NCBI GenBank assembly: GCA_900088475.1 | Contig: FLMG01000485.1 | Coordinates: 9,882-21,492 of the forward strand | Length of the DNA: 11,611 nucleotides | Origin: Hyphochytrium catenoides | Taxonomy: Eukaryota > Sar > Hyphochytriomycetes > Hyphochytriales > Hyphochytriaceae | Direction: 5' to 3' | Shown here: one piece after another, positions 1 to 7,065 of the stretch | Position numbering within the stretch: position 1 is the first letter of the stretch | How the letters are laid out: every line of letters starts with the position of its first letter | Made by a program: the position numbers and the translations under genes | Notes under the pieces: generated by a model | Told to the model about the DNA's origin: nothing | Database searches by the model: none | Seen by the model: the letters and a program-made list of their open reading frames with translations, nothing else

Positions 1-1403
1 CGACCAACAGCTTTCCATTCGTGGATCGGCTGCAGCTAAAAACTGTCATTTATCTATCCCCTGACCCGCTCAATAGAACACTCTCCGCCTTCTTTATGGA
101 GAAGCGCATCCGACAGGTAGCTAAAGGTCCAGGAGTTCGTGACAGGGGCTAATAACTTCATAGACTCATCCTTTCCCCATGATGCCTATCTCTTTTCCTC
201 TTCCAGGTGCACATCCAGGGCGAAGACGTGCCAGTAAGTGAGGGAGTCGTAAAAGACGCACTAGAGATCATTCTGAACAGGGAGATGCACCCTGTGCTCA
301 TCATGTGCGAGTGAGTGACTCTTCTTATATCATCGTCCATTTGATCTGTGTGGGTGCCTTCCTCCACTGTGCTTCCCTTGATGGGGCTTGCTTGGTTGGT
401 TGGGTTTCTCCCTTTGTGCAGAGGATGTGTCCCAGCAGTTTCTTTTGGCAAGTTAAGACTATCTCTTCCTGCCTAACATCTCATTCGTTTCGCAATTCTC
501 TGAGGGGCATACGCCTTCATTCCGTCCCCACTTTCTAATTGTTTACCTGGTCTGCGTCCTTGTTGGCACCACCTGTGGTCCCTTACAGTACGGGAGTTCA
601 CCTCACTGGGACAGTCGTGGCATGCTTGCGGCGTTTGCTGGGCTGGCTGCTGACTTCTATCATGGACGAGGTGCTTACCTGCTTGCTCACAAGTGTGATC
701 CCTATCCGCTTCAACTTTCTTTCACTGTTCTTACTGAATATTGCCATCACCGCTGTTGCTCTTATTGTTTCCTAGCCGTACTCATCGTCCCCCTGGCTCC
801 CAACCTTCTGTTTGCCTCAGTACAGGAACATGGTTGGCTTCGCTAAGATTCGGTATGAGAATGAGCAGTTCATTGAGCTGTTTGATGTGGACCTAGTCAA
901 CCCTCCAGACAACCTGCCTAACTGGTTCCTGAACTACCGCGCCATGAGGGCAAGTCACATCTTCACTTTGACTTCGTTAATCAAGCTCCTGCTTGTGTCT
1001 CTTTGCCCTTGTCGGTCCATCCTTCCTAACATTCACGTCTAACCGTAGACGTCTCGTCACTTAGTTCCGCTATCTCTGATGCTGATTGGCCATAAGCTGC
1101 TGTCGCACTTCTGATGCATGTATCTACCATTTCAGTAGCTACCTACCTTGGCCATTCGTCTCCGGTTTCCCTATCATCGCGGCTGACTGCTTTCTCCTAC
1201 TGCTCCGGATTTGCTAGGAGGAGGAAGAGAGAGAGCAGAGAGAGCTCATTCTCTCCGGTACTCTTGCCAATCGTCAGCGCTTTCTTTCTGATCGAAGCAT
1301 CCCTGCATACAAGCGCTATCAATTCACGACGGACTCTCCTCTGGTATCCCCGGGAGTCAAGTTCTCGGAGAAAAAGAGCATATGCGAAGATGACGACGAC
1401 TAA
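1..1403 (+). CDS. OCA1/SIW14-like tyrosine phosphatase family protein (probable pseudophosphatase), 5' partial
   Basis: My exon model is 3-116, 207-310, 589-670, 821-949 and 1218-1403, ending in TAA. It gives 204 residues in an unbroken frame; the N-terminus lies off the left edge. Family matches (Y_phosphatase2/Siw14-Oca type) run in order: FPFVDRLQLKTVIYLSPDP at residues 4-22, HPVLIMC at 66-72, TGTVVACLRRLLGWLLTSI near 79-97, then YENEQFIELFDVDLV and LPNWF in exon 4. Members hydrolyse inositol pyrophosphates or phosphotyrosine through a C-X5-R loop. Here the loop, joined across the 310/589 splice, reads C-D-T-G-V-H-L-T-G. Cys is present, but the usual Arg is Leu and the preceding His is Met, so catalysis is unlikely; a binding or scaffold role is inference. 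The last exon encodes an EEEE-starting charged tail ending in DDDD, with no family match that I recognise. Introns are 90, 278, 150 and 268 nt. Whether it is the OCA1 orthologue or another family member cannot be settled here. Confidence 0.85.
950..1217 (+). other. GC-AG intron of the phosphatase-like gene
   Basis: The donor reads ATGAGG|GCAAGT, the standard minority GC donor with an otherwise perfect consensus. The acceptor is GGATTTGCTAG|GAG. Both junctions are phase 0. The downstream frame (1218-1403) is open, strongly charged and not in the frame of exon 4, because 268 nt is not a multiple of three. The nearby GT at 954 would put the last exon out of frame. If the intron is not spliced, the frame instead runs to TAA at 1040-1042. 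The joined product looks more natural than the read-through, which is hydrophobic and Cys-rich. Confidence 0.65.
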
Positions 1404-3284
1404 GAGGCTCTGCTGTCATTGACTCGTTGCCGTTGCCGGGCCCCTTATGGAGGGTTCGCGTGGGAGTCCGTATAATGTGGATCTTCAGTCTCTCAGCTTC
1501 ATGGTGGCCTCGGGTTTGTGTTTGTCGTGTTCTTGTGGCTATCCTCTCTCTTCGACGGGGGTCATGACACTGACAGGAAGACGCCGAGGATTTGAGCAAA
1601 CAACGTCGCTCCCTAAAGTAAAGAGGGAAGCATGGAGGACGAGAGGTAATGGAGCCACTCACCCGAGAATGGCCTCTAGAATTGTTAAGCACAGGAGGCC
1701 TTGGAGAACCCCCAAGACTAGGTGGACTATCTCTTTCTGGTATGAAAGCCCATCCTTCAGGATGCCTCAAGGGAAAGCCAGGACAGAAGAGGACTTTGGG
1801 ACTACGAGCCTCGTAGGCAGAGCTCTCATTAAAGTCTCAAGCCCACAACCGCGAAGTTTGAGAGGTCTGCTCACGAGCACCTACTCGTCCTTGGGATGCC
1901 TTAACTAAGTGCGCAACTGGCTATCGCCTTCCTCAGTCCTTTCTAAAGAAGGGAAGAGTGGATGCCTGTCCATGAGGTCACCCAGGCTAACGGCTAGAGT
2001 AGGGCGAAGGCTACAGACTGATGATGACTACATAATGAATTCTAGAGCTATGCTCAAGGACCGTCCTGAGAATTGGAAGAGAAAGTGAGAGGTAGAGGAG
2101 GACGATTGAACTGATCGGGTACAACTAGAAGATTGGCCCGCATGATATGAATCGGAACGTTTTTAAGAAGGTTCAGGAGCCTTTGAATGATGTTGAATGA
2201 TGGCAGCCATTGCATAGACTGGCTGCGATAGCTTAGTTGCATAGCTAGATATGGGGAGCTTGTGGCTCCAGAGAGCCGCTCTTCTCAACTGTGAGCCTTG
2301 TAGACCACCTGCTATCCTGGCGTCAATGAGTAGTGATATCGCCGCCTTGCGCCCTTCAATAGTGTCTCTTTCTCCTCTTACTACCTTCGTCGGTCATGAC
2401 GGTCATGAATTGATGACATAAGTGCCTAGTCCATGATCTTGAGGAGACCCGCTGAGGGCCGGATCATAGTCTCATCCTCAAATCGGTCACTATCTAAGAG
2501 GAGCCTCATCTCTGCCAAGGGAATTACAATTTGTTGTCCTTATGCCGCGTCATTGCTCCGTGCGCCGTCTCCCGGCACCACCATTGTCTTCAGTGGTTAC
2601 CCTCTTCAACATCAACCTCATTAAGAGCTGCCAGACCCGCAAAGCAGGGCTTCCAGAACTTGGTAAAGTCTCCCCTTCGGTGACATTCTCCCTTCCCCTT
2701 CTCTCGTTCCATCGTTGTGGCTCTGGGCTGGCCGCATGTTGGCTTCCAACCGTTATCCTAGCCCTCCTACCCTAATAAGTGTAGCTCAAAGGTGATGGCA
2801 CTCAATACTACGGAGATTCGCGTGGATGGATTAAGCTCAGGTTGCTCTTGGAGTGGCAACCTGGTCGCAGAAGGAAACGTGGATTCATCTCTATTGGACA
2901 TTAGATGGGAGCAGAGGCAAAAATATTGAGAGGCCAGAGCCCTTTTCTCATTGCGCGTTCTGTCATCATCACTCCTGCTATTGATCATCGCAAGCTGCAG
3001 TAGTAACGTGAGGAGGCTCGTCGTTCGGCGATGGATGTTTGTCTTCTATATCCGCATACTAGTCTCACCGTTCCGCCACTTATCCTTTTGCTTTAATTCT
3101 TCCCTGCTCACACCCGATCTGATGACAATCTGTACCCGGCTCTGCGGCTTGATGACTTGATTCCGATCCTTCGCTGCTGGCATTGCAAGGAAGTGGTGGA
3201 GTCTATAGACTTAGGAAAGAGCATGGTAGCATCGCCTTCCCACAATCTGGAGCCTCTTTGATATTCAGAAGAGTGATCTGTGAT

Positions 3285-3508
3285 GGAGAAGTTATCTCTG
3301 TTCCTACACTCACTTCACCGCCACATCCGTCCATTGGTAGAAGTAATGGAGCCCTCAGCGGTGGCAGAGGCACAAGTTAGGTTGTTGGCGAGGTAGCGAG
3401 GTTTCGACCACGAGTGCCAGCTGTTGTGCCTCTGCCACCGCTGAGGGCTCCATTACTTCCACCAATGGACGGATGTGGCGGGGAAGTGAGTGCAGAGATA
3501 ACTTCTCC
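3285..3508. repeat. Long inverted repeat (85-91 bp arms, 48-nt loop)
   Basis: The left arm 3285-3375 is the reverse complement of the right arm 3424-3508, with 83 of 85 aligned bases identical plus a 6-nt insertion (TTCCTA) in the left arm. The spacer is 3376-3423. Homology stops abruptly on both sides and no flanking target-site duplication is visible. Both arms carry the same piece of a Gag-like coding sequence, so this is an inverted duplication of one segment rather than terminal repeats of an element. A transcript through it would fold into a long, nearly perfect hairpin. Confidence 0.95.
3286..3375 (+). pseudogene. Second, inverted copy of the Gag-like fragment
   Basis: On the plus strand this arm reads EKLSLFLHSLHRHIRP, then LVEVMEPSAVAEAQ, before leaving the family pattern. 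Compared with the minus-strand copy it has two extra codons (Phe-Leu, from the 6-nt insertion), one Pro-to-His change and one silent change. All differences keep the reading frame, which supports a coding origin. An F-L at this place is common in Gag proteins, so this arm probably keeps the older form and the other arm lost it. An in-frame TGA lies just upstream, so it is not an expressed frame. Confidence 0.4.
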
Positions 3509-3608
3509 TCTCGGTCATCCCGGGGACCAGGGTGGTCAGCTCCAGGTGGTTGAATTGGGTTGTCAGTTGGGCCATGTGAACCTTTGGGGTCAGGCGTGCT
3601 CGAAAATT
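3390..3608 (-). pseudogene. Decayed Ty3/gypsy-like Gag fragment, frameshifted
   Basis: On the minus strand, 3608-3510 reads in one frame and contains FRARLTPKVHMAQL and then LVPGMTE. From about 3507 the recognisable sequence continues in a different frame with EEKLSLHSLPRHIRPLVE and then SAVAEAQQLALVVE, running to about 3390. Order and spacing match the tail of the Retrotrans_gag domain: a phenylalanine/arginine-rich segment, then E-E-K-L, a G/H-L-x-x-x-I-R stretch, then a P...EA..LA...E ending. No zinc knuckle, protease, reverse transcriptase or integrase is found next to it, so only a broken fragment remains. It ends in the hairpin loop, where the inverted copy begins. The assignment comes from pattern recognition of a short, divergent segment. 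Confidence 0.45.
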
Positions 3609-4347
3609 CTCCCCGTTCTGAATAGGCCGAGGCCGAGCTGGGGAGATAAACATTTTACGATGTACATCTTTGATGACAGCGAGTTGACCGTTAGCGAGCA
3701 AGGCGGCGGGAGGACGAGAGGCTGTGTCACAAGGATACGCGTACTTGTCCAGTAGGGAAGGTAGGGAGGGCGCTAGGACTGTGGAGGAGGAAGTGCGCAG
3801 CTCTCATACGAAGACGCACCGGGGGCATATAGTTATCATACATTTGGGGCTACTGATCTCTTAGTCCTATGATTCCTCAGGCACATTGACTGCACTTCCA
3901 GCTGCACTTCCATAGGTGCGGCCGTTTCTGCATAGGGTTAGAATGCAGGAACTTCAGCGGCAGTGCACTGGGCCGACAGTGTTGACTCTCGAGTCGTCTG
4001 CCTCACTGCCTGCAAGAGCACGAGAGCCCATCCGGGCAGAGCTCCCAGCGGGCAGATCAGCCGGACCAGGGTCAGAGAACATACAACATACTGGAGAAGT
4101 AGATAGGGTCTCCGAGACCAGAGTTCGGAGCACCCAGTAGCGCTGGTTTAACTCAGAGTTCACAGGAGCGCAATGTCTGCACGGCACCTCCTTCTGGCAG
4201 CTCGTTAACAATCTTGCATTGAAATGGACTCTACTGCATGGAAGGAGCATACGATACATAGTATGCGAAAGATAGGAAGAGAAAGCGGGCTTGCAAGCTA
4301 ACTCCTGACCTTAGCTGTCCATCTGGAAAGCGTTGAAAAGGGAGGCG

Positions 4348-4405
4348 CGAATAAGGGAACCGCACGTCTCTTTCGCATTCCTTCTCCTTCGCAATCCCTT
4401 ATTCG
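4348..4405. repeat. Short inverted repeat upstream of the acetyltransferase gene
   Basis: CGAATAAGGGA at 4348-4358 is exactly repeated in reverse complement at 4395-4405, separated by 36 nt and ending 26 nt before the proposed start codon. It could be a 5'-leader hairpin or a paired factor site. An 11-bp match may also be coincidence. Confidence 0.4.
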
Positions 4406-4431
4406 TTAGTGCTTCCTTGTAGCTCTTCTCA

Positions 4432-6677
4432 ATGGGGCCAGCGGAAGGCCATTCTCAGCTACAACTGGCTGATCGAGCTCCTTCTCTTCTGGGCACTACG
4501 GAGGAAAGGTTTCGTGCTGGCCACGATGAGTGCTCCGTGTCCGTCACGGATCTGGAGGACTCCGCACCAGCTCTCCTTTCTCTGCGTCCCTTACGGACTT
4601 CAGATCTTGATCAGCTTCGTGCGCTACACGAGCAGCTCTTCCCTGTCCGGTATAAGGAGGTGAGAAGGACCACACTTTCCTGGCATTACATGCCAAGTTT
4701 CACGCTGAGCCCGGGCCTCGCGGAGCTTTGTCCTTTGGCTCTCGTTTCGCCTTGTCTTGGCCTTGTCGTCTTTCTCTACCGTTTTCCTTCCCTAACCGCT
4801 TGATATTACTCTTCTTTCTGCGCATCATATCTTACCCATTGATCCTCCTTGCACTACCTCGTGTAGTGATCCTTGCTTTGATAATGGGTCCTACTGCGAC
4901 CCCTCTCTCCAACCCCTCCCCTACCAGCCCGACCTCGTAATCTTCTCTCGCTCTTCTGCAGATAGTGTTCTTCTGTAGATTCTCTTCTTCATTATTCTCA
5001 GACGTCCATACTTAATCGGTTCCTCTGTTGCCTTTCCGTCCAATGCATTGGACTCCATCTATACTATTCCAGGTCTTCTATACTGGTGCTGTTCAAGGAA
5101 AGTTTCTTGACACTGACCAGCCTCTCTACACAGAGGTGGCTGTGAGGCCCCTGGTGCCCTCCCAAGGGGGATACAAAGCATTAGAGAAGATAGAGAGGAG
5201 GGATAGCGTGGAGAAAGGCGAAGAGACGGGCAGAGAGTTAGGGGCAGGAGAAGAGAAGACAGAGGACGAGATTGACCGGGGACCAAGCGGGGAAGAGATT
5301 GTAGGCGTTTTGATTGCTCAGATGACCCCCGCCAGTCAATGGGAGGAGTTACAGCTGGTGCAGGATCCTCGCCGGTACGATGCTGCTCTCTACATAATGA
5401 CCCTTGGCTGTCTGGAGACTTGCCGAAGGAAAGGTCTCGCCTCGTCTCTTATCCGACGATGTGTCAAATACGCAGAAGGAGTCCAGAGCTGTGGAGCGGT
5501 ACGTTAGGAACAGATCGCTGCTCAGAGTTAGGGTCCCCCTCGTATCCCATTGATATGTCATTCTGAGGGATGCTCCCAGGGAGACTTTCACTTTATAGGC
5601 TCACTCTCTGACTCTCTCTTAAAGACAATTTTTTAGTACTGCCAGGCCGGAAGCCTTATCCGTTGTTCCTATTTACCCTCGTGGTCCCGCGTCTACTTAT
5701 AATAACTCTCTCGCCGCTGCTGTCTTGCCCTCGTAGGTTTATCTGCATGTGATAACTTATAACACTGCAGCAATTAGATTCTATAGGAAAATGGGCTTTG
5801 AGGAACTGAGAACTCTCCCCAGTAAGACATCTTACGGCTTCGTCTGAGACGAATTTCTGAAATCTAGCGGTTTCCCAATGTCTCTTGCTTTTTGGAAAGC
5901 CTCCTATCATCTACCTGGAACGTGCTCCTCGTCCTTCTGTAGGCTCTCAGGCCCTGGCCGTCTTCCGCACAATTCAATGGCTCTGTTATTCGTCATCATT
6001 CAACCCTTGCTGCTGTGTGTACGGTAACTTTAGTTGTTCGAGTGACTTGGCAGTCTTTTTAGACGCGGCCCTTGTCTCACACAGTCTCGCTCGGTCTAGG
6101 TTACTATTACATTGATGGCGTCTGTTATGATGCTCACGTGTATGTCAAGTATATTAACGGGGCCACACGCCCAGGACTATCCTGGTTCTCAAGGATTGCC
6201 AGGTATCTGACGTTAATGAGAATAGTCTCTCATCATTCCTTCTCTCTCTCTCTCCCCAAAGCCAGCTCCGGTCTTCGGACCTCCGGCCTCTATCGTCGCG
6301 TACTGGCTGGTCTTTCAAGGGCTACGCATCCCTTAGTGAACACTTTTTATTCGAATCTTCAGATTACAACTCTTACATCTGCACCCTTCCCTGCGTATCT
6401 CATCTTCACCCCTTTCCCGCTCTCTTCTCTCTCTCTCTGTCTCTCTCTTTTTCCTCGCTCCTTCTCTCTCTCTCCTTTTTTCTCTCTCTCTTCCTCTCTC
6501 ATTCTCTTGCTAAATTTATTCTTGACACTCCGTTTTCCTTGCTTCCCGCCAAGGCCCTTCTTTCAACTGGCGAGCTATATATCCTCCGAGCTGCACAAGC
6601 TTATTTGGGTGCCAGTGGAGGAGGAAAAAAAGAAGAACACTAGGGCTTCAGACGCTTTTGATGATGAACTCGTCTAG
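4432..6677 (+). CDS. NAA60: N-alpha-acetyltransferase 60-like (NAA60/NatF), five exons
   Basis: My exon model is 4432-4659, 5073-5498, 5737-5821, 6100-6202 and 6554-6677 (TAG), giving 321 aa. The ATG is the first after an in-frame TAG at 4420-4422. The enzyme transfers acetyl from acetyl-CoA to protein N-termini; the family is membrane-associated (Golgi or plasma membrane). Matches to NAA60 in order: LRPLRTSDLDQL and LFPVRY (exon 1), EIVGVLIAQM (residues 151-160), LYIMTLG (182-188), the acetyl-CoA loop RRKGLA (194-199), VYLHVITYNTAAIRFY (219-234), MGF, LPSYYYIDG (245-253) and YVKYING (261-267). Tyr183 and His222 align with the catalytic Tyr and His known in human NAA60. The C-terminal stretch from about 273 to 299 looks amphipathic, as expected for membrane binding. 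It is longer than the ~240-residue human protein because of an N-terminal extension and an acidic insert at about 115-148. The last intron is less certain than the others. Confidence 0.88.
6203..6553 (+). other. Last intron of the NAA60-like gene, stop-free and a multiple of three
   Basis: The donor is GCCAG|GTATCT and the acceptor CCGCCAAG|GCC, preceded by about 130 nt of CT-rich sequence. Splicing joins ...SRIAR to PFFQLASYISSELHKL in frame. The intron is 351 nt (117 codons) and has no in-frame stop, so unspliced RNA would encode the same C-terminus with a Ser/Leu-rich insert. A competing acceptor at 6261 (CCCCAAAG) would change the frame and end at TAG 6642-6644. I prefer the 351-nt intron because of its polypyrimidine tract and the natural-looking amphipathic C-terminus. 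Confidence 0.65.
6418..6508. repeat. CT-rich imperfect microsatellite in an intron
   Basis: Runs of CTCTCT interrupted by TTT and GT, all pyrimidine-rich on the + strand. It forms the polypyrimidine tract of the last NAA60 intron. Confidence 0.8.
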
Positions 6678-7065
6678 AAGAATCTGAAGAACAGATAAAA
6701 GGCGAGAAAAGATCACAAATACATGCGACAGTACAAGCTAAAGCAGCAGAGCATGCGAGCAAGCTCTGCTTTCTGGAGAAGGAAGGAGGGACCATCTAAA
6801 GCGCACCGGAGAAACAGGACATCCATCCCCCCTGACCTTCTCTCTAATAGGTCGAGCCGAGCGAAGAGGTAACGAGGAAAGATCAGCTGTCTTGCGGATA
6901 AGTCAGCCGAGCCACGCAAGGGGGCCGCAAACGATGGAGAACTAGTGATTAGGGGACTAAGTGAGAAGACACGAGTGAGGAGACCAGAAGAGTGGCTCTC
7001 CCTATTTTATTGATTTATTTATTGATTTATTGCCTGCATCATTTTTTCGCTTCGACTTTTCAATC
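6678..7065. other. Convergent intergenic gap
   Basis: This 388-nt gap lies between the ends of two converging genes. Its right end holds the minus-strand polyadenylation cluster. For the plus-strand gene I see no AATAAA; GATAAA at 6694-6699, shortly after the stop, is the nearest weak candidate. No RNA gene or coding segment is apparent. Confidence 0.6.
7006..7031 (-). terminator. Cluster of four AATAAA polyadenylation signals
   Basis: On the minus strand AATAAA occurs at 7031-7026, 7023-7018, 7019-7014 and 7011-7006, within 35-62 nt after the TGA stop at 7068-7066. The surrounding sequence is unusually A/T-rich for this window. Placement and strand fit 3'-end processing of the zinc ribbon/IQ/WW gene. 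Confidence 0.7.

Larger units (their letters stand above)
1404..4431. other. Intergenic region without a supportable gene; relic sequence
   Basis: No open frame here shows a recognisable intact family or a convincing exon chain. The clearest content is the inverted Gag relic (3285-3608), listed separately. Short segments with a coding flavour but no identification are: + strand 1909-2088 (contains TDDDYIMNSRAML and ends PENWKRK-stop); - strand 2757-2590 (contains FTKFWKPCFAGLAALNEVD); - strand 2539-2426 (contains LLLDSDRFEDETMI); + strand about 3096-3258 (contains RCWHCKEVVESIDLG). They are isolated and in different frames, as expected of old mobile-element debris. Minor direct repeats include GGTCATGAC/GGTCATGAA near 2392-2409 and two CTGCACTTCCA units near 3891-3912. 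No tRNA or rRNA was seen. Confidence 0.6.

Noticed and set aside
1136-1140. Alternative acceptor TTTCAG at 1135 for the last phosphatase-gene intron
   Set aside because: Joined to the phase-0 donor at 949 it would give an immediate TAG. The acceptor at 1217 opens a 61-residue exon instead, though the short form cannot be fully excluded.
1357-1770. A 137-codon minus-strand open frame
   Set aside because: It overlaps the end of the phosphatase-like gene in antisense. It is Arg/Pro/Ser-rich with no recognisable motif.
1447-1908. A 153-codon + strand open frame after the phosphatase-like gene
   Set aside because: No motif, biased mixed composition, no good splice sites joining it to the gene, and an equally long open frame on the other strand.
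3285-3508. Interpretation as terminal inverted repeats of a small DNA transposon
   Set aside because: The arms are Gag-like coding sequence, no target-site duplication flanks them and there is only a 48-nt spacer, so an inverted duplication fits better.
3954-4259. A 101-codon minus-strand frame and a 74-codon + strand frame over the same DNA
   Set aside because: Neither shows a family pattern. They may be more of the retroelement relic, but nothing supports either strand.
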